Shown piece by piece: positions 33,585-45,180 of a DNA stretch of 64,000 nucleotides. Position 1 is the first letter of the stretch, and each line of letters begins with the position of its first letter. Origin of the DNA: Antilocapra americana (Eukaryota > Chordata > Mammalia > Artiodactyla > Antilocapridae); NCBI GenBank assembly GCA_007570785.1, contig ML660201.1, positions 40,252,863 to 40,316,862 on the forward strand, given 5' to 3'. A model generated the notes under the pieces. That model searched no databases and was not told the DNA's origin. It worked only from the letters and a program-made list of their open reading frames with translations. Made by a program: the position numbers and the translations under genes.

Positions 33585-33880
33585 GTTAAGAGTATCCTAG
33601 GCTCTGGAGCCGGGATTCCCAGGTTCCCTGGCCTGACGCTGTACCAGGGACAGCTGGCTGCTTGTGCACCACTGAGGTGCCTTGGCTGGTGGCCTTGAGC
33701 GAGTTGCTCTGTCCCTTTGTGCTTCAGTCTCTTTGTTGGATGATAGAGGATACCTTAGAGATGAGTCTGGATAACATGAGAAGAATGACAGTGCCCCCAC
33801 TGGGTTGTTGTGTGGATTTAGTGGTGTAATTAACGTAAAGCACTAACCTGCTACACAGCCAGTGCTCCTGGATGTTAGTG
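33585..33880 (+). repeat. MIR SINE copy
   Basis: GTTAAGAGTATCCTAGGCTC, TGGAGCCGGGATTCCCAGG, GGCCTTGAGCGAGTTGCTC, GCTTCAGTCTCTTTG and GTTGTTGTGTGGATTTAG are in full MIR order. Confidence 0.8.
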
Positions 33881-34394
33881 GTGGTGGCGGCAACCGTGAA
33901 GAGCATTTAGACGGGCTAGAGTAGTAGAGGGCCTCGGGGCCGTCATGGGCCCAGTGTGTCAGCAGTGGAGCTTCCTTGACGTGTCAGGGCTCAGGGTATG
34001 TTTGATCGCTTTCTGTTTTTTATTATTCCATCACCTGACCACAGGTCCTCCATCCCTTATCCACAGTTACAGAATCAAGACACTACTACATATTTTTTAA
34101 AAGTTTGATGCAGACTCATTGGATGCCTGTGTCTGAGCTCAGTTAATAGGAGCCTCTTCAGAGTGTGTGGCAGAAAATAGTCACATGTTCAGCTGCAGAA
34201 ATATTTACGAACTTGACTGTGGCTGCCACGCTTGACCCTGCTGCAGCTGTATGGAACATACTGTACATACTTCCTATTACCTTTCTAAAATGCTGTTATG
34301 AGTTCTGAAACGCATCCAGCTCCAAAGGTTTGGAAGAGTTGTGGCTGTGGTTTGTTCTCTCAGTGGCCTGTTTAGGCCACTTTCTCTTTTTCGC

Positions 34395-34560
34395 TAATAT
34401 GAAGGGATCCTGCAATGAGTATCCTTGATAGACTTGGAATTGCTGGGTCAGAGAGCAGGCAGATTTTAAATTCTTGTAGCTCCTGGCAGATTGCCTTTCA
34501 AGGAGATGAGAGAAAATGGCGATTTATTCCACCAGTAGCATGTGAACGTGAATTTGGTCC
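34395..34560 (-). repeat. Old L1 fragment (antisense)
   Basis: GGAATTGCTGGGTCAGAGAG, CAGATTGCCTTTCAAGGAG and TTCCACCAGTAGCATGTGA match reversed L1M 3' text. Confidence 0.65.
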
Positions 34561-35011
34561 TACAGCTCCCCTGCTTCCGTGAGCCTCCTCAGCCACCCGT
34601 GGCCCCAGGCTTACATCCTAGCTCCTCTCTGTCACGTTTGCAGGCTTCCCTTTGTGGTCTAGCCCTGGCCTGTCTGCCCAGACTCTGACTCTCTGGCCCG
34701 TCTGCTGCTGCACCGCCATCCTTGAGCCTCTGACCAGCTGCAGAGTCGCTTGGCCAGTCAGCCACCACAGCCCACGCCCCCCACACACCCTGGGCTTACC
34801 CCTGGGCCGGACAGAGCTCGGTGGCCATGTCTTCTGGGGAGAGCTGAGGGTCTGAGCCGAGAGAAATTAGCCTGGAGGAGTGGAGGGGAAGCTCTATATA
34901 GAGGGAAGTCCCGGAGGTAAACTTGGGAGGAAGCTTTGTGTCTTCTGGCCTGTGGAAAGCCCTTGCAGAGGATTAAGCCAGGGAGTGACCTGGCTGACGG
35001 GACTCATATTT

Positions 35012-35220
35012 TATGCGTGTGCTCAGAGCTCTGTGCGACGCCATGGACTGTAGCCCGCTGCGCTCCCCTGTCCGTGGGATTTTCCAGGCAAGGATACTGG
35101 CGTGGGTTGCCATTTCCTTCTCGAGGGGAATCTTCTCAACCCAGGGGTGGAACCTGTGTCTCTTGCATCTCCTGCATCGACTGGCAGATTGTTCGCCACT
35201 AGCCCCACTGGGGAAGCCCA
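35012..35220 (-). mobile_element. Bov-tA SINE (antisense)
   Basis: CGCCATGGACTGTAGCCCGC, GGGTTGCCATTTCCTTCTCG, CATCTCCTGCATCGACTGGC and the reversed head ACTGGGGAAGCCC are present. I saw no clear target duplication. Confidence 0.9.
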
Positions 35221-35394
35221 CAGGCTCTAATGAAAGGTTAGAGCAGTGTTAGCAGCTGATTTGGAGAGAAGGGGATCAGGCCCTGTCACTGATTGTTAAT
35301 GATGAGTAGGACGGAGAGAGAAAGGTCAAGGATACCTCTCAGTGTGTGTGGTGTGTAGAGGTGGGCCGTGAGGAGGGGATGACAGTGAGAAGAG

Positions 35395-35600
35395 CACATG
35401 CGGATGCTGCCAGGGTTTGAATCCCAGCCTCGGCCCTGTTGGCAGCAGGACTCTGGGCCACTTCAGTGCACCATGCGCCTCGCTGTTCTCATCGGTGAGG
35501 TGGGGGCTAGGCCACCAGCTCTGCTATAGGGGTGTGGTGAAGGTGAGTGGTGGCAGCAGGAGTCAGAGGGACGGCCCATAGCCGGTGCTGTGCAAAGCCG
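35395..35600 (+). repeat. MIR SINE copy
   Basis: CCAGGGTTTGAATCCCAGCC, GACTCTGGGCCACTTCAG, CTCGCTGTTCTCATCGGTG, AGGTGGGGGCTAGG and GTGGTGAAGGTGAGTG follow MIR order. Confidence 0.75.
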
Positions 35601-35929
35601 TCCTTCCTGCTGTACCCTCAGTCTCCCCAGACTTGGCTTCTCTGTTGGAACTGCCTGCCTAACCATCAGTTTCCAGACTCATGTTCTTGTCTGGCCTTGC
35701 TTTCATTTTCTTGCTGGATTGAGTCCCTTGAACTTGAATCACAGGCTGTGGATGGAGCTTGGACACCTGCGTTGCAGAGAAATTCCCCAGGTGGACCCAG
35801 CTGCTCCCTGTAGGGCAGGAACCGTGTCTTCTCAGAGCCAGTCCCCTGGGCAGCCCTGGGTAGATGCCCTTGGAATGAATGAACCATCGACCACTGTCTG
35901 GTCTCATTTTCTCACAGACAGATCCAGCA

Positions 35930-36090
35930 GGCTGGACTGATCCAATTTCCAGAGCAGCCTGGTGCGGGCTGGCTGCCTCAGTGTCACCCTGGGTGTTATT
36001 GGTGGTGGCATGTCATCAAAGTGCAGATTCCCAGGCCCTGTCTCAAGATTCTGGTTTGGGAGACCCGAGCTGGGGCCAAGTGTGAGCCTG
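35930..36090 (+). repeat. MER5-like DNA transposon remnant
   Basis: TCAAAGTGCAGATTCCCAGG and CCCTGTCTCAAGATTCTGG recall the non-autonomous hAT-Charlie element MER5A. The assignment is tentative. Confidence 0.45.
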
Positions 36091-36410
36091 TGCATGGACG
36101 ATTCTGTGTCCTGCTGCCTCAGGACACCTGTGGGCCCCAACTGCCACGTCCTCTGGCTGTGACACCCTGTGACTCTGTCAGGGAAATACAGGGCCCTCGG
36201 CCTCAGCCACAGGCCCTGGCATGTCCTGCCGTGTTGGGTGAAGTTGACTCTCTTGGTGCCAGGTGTGGTTTCTGGGTAGAGTCAGCAGGAGTGAACACAT
36301 CTGGGTGTTCTGACTTGCGTGTCCCTCTGATGCTGCTCCAGATTGCACAAGAGCAAGTGTCTTTGTCACGGCTGATACCCCAATGATTTGGGGGCCCTTG
36401 CCTCCAGTTT

Positions 36411-36678
36411 AGAAGGCTATGGCACCCCGCTCCAGTACTCTTGCCTGGAAAATCCCATGGACGGAGGAGCCTGGTGGGCTGCAGTCCATGGGGTCGCTAG
36501 GAGTAGGACACGACTGAGCGACTTCACTTCCACTTTTCACTTTCATGCATTGGAGAAGGAAATGGCAACCCACTCCAGTGTTCTTGCCTGGAGAATCCCA
36601 GGGACGGGGGAGCCTGGTGGGCTGCCGTCTGTGGGGTCGCACAGAGTCGGACACGACTGAAGCGACTTAGCAGCAGCA
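36411..36678 (+). mobile_element. BOV-A2 SINE (dimer) with perfect TSD
   Basis: Two BOV-A monomers (GGCACCCCGCTCCAGTACTC, then GGAAATGGCAACCCACTCC) are joined by a linker ending CACTTTTCACTTTCATGC, the BOV-A2 structure. The sequence is close to the consensus and ends in an AGC triplet run. GCCTCCAGTTT occurs at 36400-36410 and 36679-36689, an 11/11 target duplication. It is one of the youngest insertions in the window. Confidence 0.96.
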
Positions 36679-37689
36679 GCCTCCAGTTTCCCTTGCTTTG
36701 TGGTCTCCTTCTCCCTGCCAGCCCCTTGGGAGGGGGTGATGGGGAACAGCTGCTCTCACTGCAGCAGAGCACAGGGCTTGGGTGCCAGGCTTTGTGTCCG
36801 GAAGCACCCGCCCCTTCCCATTGTCTGCGCCTTTTTGGACACAGAGGAAGGCTTATAACCAGGCCTTCCTTCACTCCTGTCTTCCTGCCACCTGCAGGCT
36901 TTGGGTGAGTTTGTGGAAGGTGCGGTCTTGCTCTTGACCTGTGCAGCCTCCTGAGCTGTAAAGGTCCCACTGTAGTGTTGCAAGCACCTCCTGGTCACTT
37001 CTGTGCCTGAGAAGTGGGTGAGGGTTCAGCAGCTGGCAGAGCCAGGCCAGCACCAGACATGTGACTTGGCTGGCCCAGTGCAGCTTGCTCCCACCACCTC
37101 ATTATTTCTTGTGTGCTCTGCGGGCGTGTGCCTCTTGGAGAGGAGGGCAGGGATTTGGAACGCTGGAGGGGATTTTTCAGAGCGGATCCAGGTCTCAGCC
37201 TCTGACCTGGGGACCAGCAGAGGGGCAGGTGGGCTGTCAGCAGGTTGGGGCTGGAAGAGGAGGTGGGGGTGGCATGCTCAAAGCCTTATTTAGGATGACC
37301 ATCACTGGAAAGGTCACTTTCTTTGTGACTGTGGTCGAGGTGGCCAGTTTACTGGCTCCTGAGGTCTCTGTGTCTGTGTGGTCTTGTCTTTTGGGTGGGT
37401 CTGGAATGGTTTCTTACCAGGTAGTTTTATATTCTCTGAAAGTGTTTCTCCCTCCTCCTTATCATGCTCCTGTTTGCTCAGTAGCCCAGTTCCCCACACT
37501 TCCAAGTTCTGCCTCCCAGGCCCGTTAACCTAGCTGCCCCGGGCTCACTCTGTTCCAGCAGGGACCCTCTCTTTTACACCTTGCTCCCCGAGACCCCCAG
37601 TGCTGAACACAGTGTGGATTCTGGACTCTCTCACTGTTGGACCTCTGACAAGTTGCTAACCTCTCCTTGAGACCCTCTGCTTTCTTGTC

Positions 37690-38110
37690 TGTTTCTTGTA
37701 GAGGGGAGGGGCTGTCAGCCTTTGTGGAGCACTGTGCTGTGGTCTTCACTGGCTCTGTGTCATCAAATCCCCAAGATAGCGCCATGGAGCTGATACCATT
37801 ACCATCCTATTTTATAGATGGGGCAGTGCTATGAAAATGCTCAGTTGCTTCAGTCATGTCCAGCTCTTTGTGACCCCATGGACTGTAGCTGCCAGGCTCC
37901 TCTGTCCATGGGGATTCTCCAGGCAAGCATACTGGAATGGGTTTTCATGCCTTCCTCCAGGAGAGATCTTCCTGACCCAGGGATCGAACCCAAATCTCTT
38001 ACATTTCCTGCATTGGCAGGAGGATTCTTTACCCCTAGCACCTCCTGGGAAGCCCATAGGTGGGGGAACCAAAGCACAAAGTAGCCCTTTCTGGGCTCTT
38101 GAGGCTGCCA
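37690..38110 (-). repeat. MIR copy (antisense), split by Bov-tA
   Basis: GAGCACTGTGCTGTGGTCTT and CATCCTATTTTATAGATGGG lie to the left, and GGAACCAAAGCACAAAGTAG to the right. Joined, they restore antisense MIR order. Confidence 0.7.
37824..38055 (-). mobile_element. Bov-tA SINE (antisense) with TSD
   Basis: CAGTCATGTCCAGCTCTTTG, CCATGGACTGTAGCTGCC, ACCCAGGGATCGAACCC and CACCTCCTGGGAAGCC are the reversed tail and head. ATAGATGGGG (37814-37823) and ATAGGTGGGG (38056-38065) flank it, a 9/10 duplication within MIR sequence. Confidence 0.92.
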
Positions 38111-38336
38111 AGTGGCAGAGGTCAAATGAGAGTCCCTGTAGTCTTAACTTCAGAACTGACAGGCTTATCTGGTTCTCTGTAGTGTGAATGTTTTCAGCAT
38201 TTATAATATGGATCTTTCAGCAGCTTATGGTACATAATGCTACTGTGGAAATATGGTATCATGGAATCCCATCTCTCTTGCATTTGACTTATGTTGACTG
38301 CACTGGAAGCTCTTAGAAGAAAGAAACAACCATTGA

Positions 38337-38664
38337 GGGGTTCCCTGATGGCTCAGTGGTAAACAATCCACCTTCCAGGAGACACAGGTTTGATTCCTGA
38401 TCTGGGAAGATCCCATAGGCTGTGGAGCAGCTAAGCCCGCATGCCACAATTATTGAGCTTGTGCTCTAGAGTCTGTGTACCGCAGCTACTGAAGCCCGCA
38501 TGCCCAAAAGCACATGCTCTGCAATGAGAAAATCCTCTGCAAATGAAAGGCTGACACACTACAACCAGAAAGTAGCCTCCACTCACTACAGCTAAAGAAA
38601 AGCCATGTAGCAATGAAGACCCAGCATAGCCAAAAATAAATACATAAATTAATTTTAAAAAAAG
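38337..38664 (+). mobile_element. CHR-type SINE (sense)
   Basis: The head TTCCCTGATGGCTCAGTGGT carries box A and GGTTTGATTCC box B. The body CTAAGCCCGCATGCCACAAT and tail GAAGACCCAGCATAGCC end in an A-rich stretch. A degraded duplication (AAGAAACAACCATTGA against AAGAGACACAATCGTTGA) may mark the target site. Confidence 0.93.
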
Positions 38665-39819
38665 GAAAGAGACACAATCGTTGAATCCTGCTCTTCTGCT
38701 TAAGTGAGTGTGTATTCTGGAAGGGGTGGTGGGGTGGAGATTGGGGGTGGTGAGAGCTGGCCCCACATCCTGTGTGCCCCAGTTCCTGTAGGGCTGCCCT
38801 GTGTGGGAGTCCAAGGGTTACTTGTCTGTGTGTTCCCTCTGTCCCAACCACTGACTTTACCTGGAGTGCAATTAAACATATAGTCAGCTACTCAGCAGTG
38901 GGCTCTTAGAGAACACCCCTCAGCACCCTCTCAGCACCCCTTCTCCAGAACCCACTCCAGAACCCACCTTCTCCAGGGGCCTTCCAGGGGAATTCTGGGT
39001 TCTGCAGGATCTCCCCACTGACTTTAGAAGTTGTCCTCCAGTGTCAGAGGCCGTGATTAGTCCTTTGCTCTGTAGGACCTTTCTCAGCTGATACTTGGGG
39101 GTCAGAGCACAGAGATGGAGCTAAGATTTAGCCAGAGAGTTCTCTTGGGGGAATCAGGCTGCATATTTACTCAGGTGCCAGTTGTGGGTTTGGGAAGTTT
39201 GGAGGCCTTGGTCCAGGAGTGAGATCCAGCTGTTCAGTCCCCGTGGTCCACTTCCAGCTGCTGGAGCTTGGCCAGGCTGCTGAAGCCTGTTTCCTTCTCT
39301 TTAACATGTGGCCGACAGTGTGCATCTCCTGGGGATGTCATGTGACTAAATGCAGGTATAGAATGGGTCCTTGACATATTTAATTCCAGGCAATTTTACA
39401 TTGTCTTCAAGTGCCTAGATGTCATGAAACATTATTTATAGTTGAGCTTCTCAGAGAAATCACCCCCTTTTTTGCAGGTGTTTTGAAGCACTCTTTGGGC
39501 ATGAAGTATGCTGTATGTAAGCATTTGTCTCTGCAGGAAATGAATGATGGTGAGGCAAACCAGACTACCTTCCTCGAGCTGAGTTAGTGGGTAGGACATG
39601 TATCAGTTCCGTGAAGCTCACTTTAATACATGCCCTGTTTGGTGAAGGATCAGGTCAGGAAAGGGTTGCCCTGACCAAAGGATCCAGTTTTATTCCCAGA
39701 TGGCAACATTAGCATAAGGGCTATTTGAGGGCCATTTTACAAGAATCTTCTCCCTTTTGGACTTCTGTTAAGTAGGGTATGGTGGAGATAAGCACACGTA
39801 TTTTTATGCTTTGCCCTGA

Positions 39820-40000
39820 TTCTTCCACTCACTAGCTCTGGGGGCGTGGGAAAGGCACTCAAACCTCTCTGTAAGGAGCTAAGAGTCTTTATCTTAGAGC
39901 ACTGCTGAGGAGGCTAAGTGGGATCAATCATTTGATCCACATATGCTCCACAGGGTGCCCGGCGTATAGGAGGGGTGCTGTCGCCGTTGCCTGTGGTGAG
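39820..40000 (+). repeat. MIR SINE copy
   Basis: ATTCTTCCACTCACTAGCTC, GAAAGGCACTCAAACCTCTC and GCTGAGGAGGCTAAGTGGG follow MIR order, then the CTCCACAGGGTGCCCGGCG tail. Confidence 0.65.
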
Positions 40001-42345
40001 GAGGAGGGCAGGGACAACAGCAGTGGTGGTGCTGACGTGGTGCCCAGATCCTTGGTGAGCCTGCATGCCCTCTCTTGGAAGAGCCGTGCTTGGGCAGTGT
40101 CCATCTTACGGTGGGCACACTGCTCTGACCTGTGTCTTACTCCCTGCTACCTTTGTGTCCTCTGTGAATACAGGAGCATGTTCTCTAGCAGCAAAAACAA
40201 TCTGAGCGTCCATCCAAGGCATTGTTGGAGAGACTTAGAGGTTTCGTGAAAAGCAGGTTTTTCACACTTTTTGTTGTTGTTGCATTGGAACTATTTTATA
40301 GTATAAGGACTTACCCAGGAACCCTGGCATATAGATCCTAAAGGACAGGAGATGCCTTGGTTGGAATCGCAACACCCTCAGGCCTAAGGACAGGCAGCTT
40401 GGAGCTGGAGAGGACTTGAGCACTGGTGGTATCCCCATCAGACCCTCCTCCTGGGAAGACTGAGACTTGGGATGAGGACCTGAAAACTGACGCAGTCTCC
40501 TCTCCCCATCTCCCCAAAGGAGCATGTGATGGAGGCCATTCAGTGAGAACTGGAACTGTGGCTGCCAGCGGGGCACGCTCAGCTCAGCCTGTCCGTGCAG
40601 TTAAGCCATGTGGGGAGCCAACCCCCGAAGCTGGAGGCTGCCTGGCCAGGGGCGAGTCCAGGATGCTTGTTGGAACACGTGTGATGATGGTGTTAGTCTG
40701 TCGTACCCATTCCATCATTGGGGCATCTTGACCTTCTGTCTAGAAATGTAACCCCGAGTCCTTGGGTCCCCAGCCTACATCTTTCTTTGAGAGAGTGACT
40801 TGAGGACTCAGGTGGGTACTGAGGGAGCTTGCCTCTTGAAGCCTCGCTTTGCTGTGATGCTGGGGGCGGCCAGCTCCCACGAGGGCTGCTTCATTTCTTC
40901 AGGTGTGTGGCGATGGCCTCTGAGGTGCCCAGTCCTGCAGCGAGTTTGTGCCGTCTTTCATGAGTGGACAGGTGCGGTTGGTTGGGTTTGTTCTCATCAG
41001 GGAACTCGTGTCTGTCAGTGTGCTCACAGTCGGGCTGCCTCTGCACCCAGTGTAGTCGGGGAGCCACGCGCACATAGCAGGATTTGGGTGAGGGGGGAGC
41101 ATGGCGGGAGCACCGGGGAATCACTGGAGGACTGGGAAAGCCTGTGGGGATGAGTGGTTGTTACAAAGTGTCCCTCTGAGGGTGGTAGTGGAGACCTCAT
41201 CTCTAAACTTCTGGGCTCCGACTCCCTACCTCCTGGACCTCACAATGTCTGGCTCGATAACACTGATCTCTAACTAAGTGCATCTTCTTGGCTAAACACT
41301 CGGTGTGGATCATCTCATTTTGCCCAGAGGCGCAGAGCTCACTGAGACCAGATCCCATCCGTGGTTCCCTCCTGCGGCCATGGGTGCTGCTCCCCTTGTA
41401 ACTGTCCGTCTCTCCATTACTGCTCCACCACACTGTGCTGTAACCATCAGGGTTTGTTTTTTAAACTTTGAGACAATTTTAATAACCCCTGAAATACATC
41501 AGCTCTTTTTTTGTTCTGGTAAAACTGCTAGTGGTACAGATGTAACCAAAGCCCTCCTTAACCTCCAGCCAGTCCCACGTCCCTGCTCAGAGGCAGTGGT
41601 TTAGCAACACTGTGTACTGGGTAGTCTGCACACCCCAGGTACAGGTACTCCCATCCATATCCACTCGGATTCTGCGAGGCAGTCTGTGGGAGGCCAAGGG
41701 TGTGCCGCCGCGTCTGCGCCGCTGGACAGAGCGCTGTTCGGTGTCTGAGTGAGGGGCCAGCCTCTAAGGAAGGGACTGCACGGGCTCAAGCCAGAGGCCA
41801 GCACTGTGGGTCATGGCATGATGTCAGCATCATTATCTCCGCTTGTTTGCCTCTGGCCACAGCAGCCCTCAGGGGCGGTGGCCTTGTTTTCAGTCAAGGC
41901 CTCTGGACCACATTCTTTAGCCATGTGAGAGGTGAGGTCATCAAGGGCAGGTGGCTCAGGGCGCTGTGGTCATAGCCCCATCGTCCAGTCCGTCTTCAAC
42001 CCTGACTTTGGCTTTGGTCCTGAGGTTGGTGGACAAAAGAAGAAAAAAATGTATCCAGCTCTCCCTGTTTTGATAAAAGCCTGGAGGACAAACCCTGACT
42101 GCTGATAAATGTTTATAATGCTCCCGAAAGCCAAGCATGATGCAGAGGAAGGAGCAGGTGGGCTTCTTCAAATCTCTCCAGGGGGTGTGTTCCCTTCTGA
42201 GGTCTGAGACTGAAAAGTTATTTTGTGACGAGTTTTGATTTGTTGCTTGTGTGCTGTGGAAGGTTTTTTTTTTTTCCCTCCTTCTTAGTATATCTTTTCT
42301 TTGGTGGGGGGAAATGTCACATATTTATTAAGCGTCAACTGTATG

Positions 42346-42518
42346 GGGGCAGGAGGAGAAGGGGACGATAGAGGATGAGATGGCTGGATGGTATCACCGA
42401 CTCGATGGACATGGGTTTGGGTGGACTCCGGGAGTTGGTGATGGACAGGGAGGCCTGGCGTGCTGTGGTTCATGGGGTCGCAAAGAGTCGGACATGACTG
42501 AGCGACTGAACTGAACTG
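42346..42518 (+). mobile_element. BovB 3' end, very short 5'-truncated insertion (copy 3)
   Basis: Only the last about 170 bp of BovB is present, starting GGCAGGAGGAGAAGGGGACG and ending in the tandem ACTGA tail. AACTGTATG occurs at 42337-42345 and 42519-42527, a perfect 9-bp target duplication, so the truncation happened at insertion. Confidence 0.93.
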
Positions 42519-42559
42519 AACTGTATGCCTAACCCAACTTGGGTGAGGCGTTAAGGAAG

Positions 42560-42790
42560 CAGAGTGGGTCTGGGGCCTGGGGTCAGATCACATGGGTTCA
42601 AATTCCATTCTCTAGTGGTGACTTTTGGGGCCTCGGGCAAGTTAATTGGCCATTCTGTGCCTCCTACTCAAAAGAGGGATCACGGTAGCACGCACTTCAC
42701 TGGGTGGGAGAAGAGGAAATGAGGTCATGCTTGAGAAGTGCTGGACCTGATGCATGTTAGGTGCTCAGCAAAGGCAGTTTCATCTGTAAT
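42560..42790 (+). repeat. MIR SINE copy
   Basis: ACATGGGTTCAAATTCCATT, GGCCTCGGGCAAGTTAATTG, CCTCCTACTCAAAAGAGG and GTTAGGTGCTCAGCAAAGG follow MIR order. Confidence 0.8.
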
Positions 42791-43244
42791 AGTTATTATG
42801 AACTAGCATTAGGCACTCACATGCAGTCAGAACTAGAAGGAGAATTGAACAGGCAATTCCTGAACAAGAGAGACCTGATTTCTGTTCTTGAGAGTTTTTA
42901 GTCTGACTGGGGAGACTAGATTATGGTGCTTGTCACTGTTAGCAATTAATATATGACAGTAGCAACTAAGAGAAGATGGCGTGGTTTGGGGGGAGTTCCT
43001 GGGAGGCAGGGGTGGTGTGTCAGGTGGGTGTGTCCATGGCTGTGTCAGGTGAGTGACAAGAGTGAAGGGGAGATGGAGGACAGGGGGTCAGGGGGATATT
43101 CTGGGTCTGCCTGGTGAACAGCTACTGGCAGGATTGATGATGGTCAGGGAGTCAGCTGGGATCTGCTTCATCCAGAGGTGAAATGACACATGCCTGTGGA
43201 GTGGAAATGCGTGAGAGAGGCAGAGACGCTGTTGCTGCTGCATT

Positions 43245-43280
43245 TGCTCCTTCTTCTTCTTCCTTTCCTTCTCCTCCTTT
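43245..43280 (+). repeat. Polypyrimidine tract
   Basis: A run of CTTCTTCTTCTTCC and CTTTCCTTCTCCTCC. No acceptor AG with an exon-like sequence follows. Confidence 0.8.
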
Positions 43281-43649
43281 AGTTATAAATGCAGTCATTA
43301 GATTTTCCTAACTGTTGACTCCAGTGGTGGGATGCAAAGTTGGGAAATTTAGCATGTCTGTATCTATATTGATTTATAGAAAACAAGCAGTGACCTTTTT
43401 GAGAGGACGATGGACGACTCTGAGTTGAAGGAAATGGTAGACAAACTTTCCCTGGTTCTGCCCTTTCTGCAGACAAACTCATAGAGCAGGTGATCTTGTG
43501 TTTGGCGTCATCAATTCAGTGTCTCATGAGCGTCATCCTTGTTGCAGGTAGCTGTAGACCGTACATTCTCATACGCTGTGAATTACCACCTTTTATTTCA
43601 TTCATTGTACTGTTGATGAGCATTTGGATTTGCTTCTGGTTTGGGACTG

Positions 43650-44347
43650 GAGCTGAGGCCCCTCAGAGGTTATCCATGACCTCATCCCTGGTTACAGGTA
43701 CCATTCACTGGTAATACGTGTGACTGTGTTACATTATGTGGCGGAGGGACTTTGTAGGTGTGATTAAGTTAAGGGTCTTTTTTTTTTTTTTTTTTTTAAA
43801 TATTTGTCTATTTGGCTGCTCTGGGTCCAAGTTGTGGCACGTGGAATCTTTGATCTTCATTGCAGTGTGCGGTACCTTTAGTTGTGCCACGTGAGATTGT
43901 TTAGTTGTAGCTTGTGGAACCTATTTCCCTGGCCTGGGATTGAATCCAGGCCCCCTCACTGGGAGTATAGATTCTTAGCCACTGATCTCCCAGGGAAGTC
44001 CCAAGTTAAGGGCCTTGACCTGGGGAGATGATCTTAAAATCTCTGGGTGGGCCAGTGTAGATACAAGGATCCTTGTAAGAGGGATGCAGGGGCGTCTGGT
44101 AAGAGGATGAGCTGTGGCGATGGAAGTAGAGGTGAGAGAGGGTGCTCACTGCTGGCTGTGAAGAGGAGGAAGGGGCCATGAGCTGAGGAATGCATGGAGA
44201 AGCTGGAGAAGCAAGGAAGTGGATTCTCCTCTAGAACCTCCAGAAGGGGAGCGCAGCCCTGTTGACCCGTTTCTGACCTCCAGAACCACAAGATGACAAA
44301 TAGCGCTAAGCTGGTGATTGTTACAGCAGCAGAAGGAAACTAATACA
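43650..44347 (+). mobile_element. MaLR-type LTR (MLT1-like), split by a CHR SINE
   Basis: GGACTTTGTAGGTGTGATTA, AGTTAAGGGCCTTGACCTG, GTGGGCCAGTGTAGATAC, CCTCCAGAAGGGGAGCGCAG and the end GTTACAGCAGCAGAAGGAAA then CTAATACAG read as an old solo LTR of the mammalian MaLR group. No internal coding sequence is present. The family call is by eye. Confidence 0.65.
43776..44002 (-). mobile_element. CHR-type SINE (antisense) with TSD
   Basis: A reversed A-tail (poly-T), GCTCTGGGTCCAAGTTGTGG, GGGATTGAATCCAGGCCCCC and GATCTCCCAGGGAAGTC mark the SINE. AAGTTAAGGG occurs at 43766-43775 and 44003-44012, a perfect 10-bp duplication of LTR sequence. Confidence 0.95.
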
Positions 44348-44359
44348 GGACCGTTGTGC

Positions 44360-44545
44360 ATAGTACTGCTGAGAACATTCTAGATAATGTCTCGTGGTCC
44401 ATGTAGGTACTTGGGAGCAAAGGCAGGCTGAGTAGATATCGTGACCATCTTCCAGGGTGATTGGACCAGTCTGTGCCCCCGCAAGCAGCAGGCTGTGAGA
44501 GTTCTGGTTGCTTCATATCCTCGCCAACACTTGGTCATCCTGAGA
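44360..44545 (-). repeat. Old L1 fragment (antisense)
   Basis: CAAGCAGCAGGCTGTGAGAG, TTCTGGTTGCTTCATATCC and TCGCCAACACTTGG match the reversed 'gagtgttctggttgctccacatcctcgccaacacttgg' L1 text. Confidence 0.6.
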
Positions 44546-44984
44546 AGAGATGTTTCTCTAAGAAGAATTAGCCAGATTTGGTGTCCAGTGGAAACCTGCC
44601 CTCACTTAAGTGCCCAGACCTTAATCACAAGCTCGTCACAACCTCTGTGAGCTCCGGTCGCACCGTCCCTCAAAGGGGTGTGATCCCCACTTCCCTGTGT
44701 GGCCGTGGGTGGATGAGAGGAGCCTCTGCCTGAAAGCCCTGAGCTTCCCGCCTGCAGGTAGGAGGTGCTGAGTCAGTGGTTGCTCTGGCCATCACCAGCA
44801 GCAGGACTGAGCACGTACACCCCTGCAGAAGCTGGCAATTCTGGGTTCAGAGTGAGTGTTCAGGGCATCCAAGGTGGGTGAGGGCAGTCCCTCTAGAGAC
44901 ACTGTCTCCCCACAGCCCTGAGACTGCTTTTGAAAGTATTGTTCATTCATTCATACAGTCTGCCAGCACTGAGCTTTCCCTCGC

Positions 44985-45180
44985 ACAGTATGATACCATG
45001 GTTGGGAACACAGTTCCCCAGAACAAATGCTTGGTTAAAGTCTGGCTTTGCCATTTGCTGTCTGTACAGCCTTTGACAAATCTTAACCCAGTTTTCCAAT
45101 TCATAGAGTGAGGCAGCACCTGCCTCCTAGGGCTGGTGTGAGAATTTGCTGAGATAATCCATGTCAGTGTCTGTGCCTTG
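44985..45180 (+). repeat. MIR SINE copy
   Basis: TAAAGTCTGGCTTTGCCATT, GACAAATCTTAACCCAGTTT and GGGCTGGTGTGAGAATTTGC follow MIR order. Confidence 0.7.

Noticed and set aside
36409..36660. ORFs of 80-90 codons on both strands
   Set aside because: They are read-throughs of the BOV-A2 dimer, which is open in several frames in most copies.
38337..38420. tRNA gene with box A and box B
   Set aside because: It is the tRNA(Glu)-derived head of a CHR SINE; the cloverleaf is not intact and a SINE body follows.
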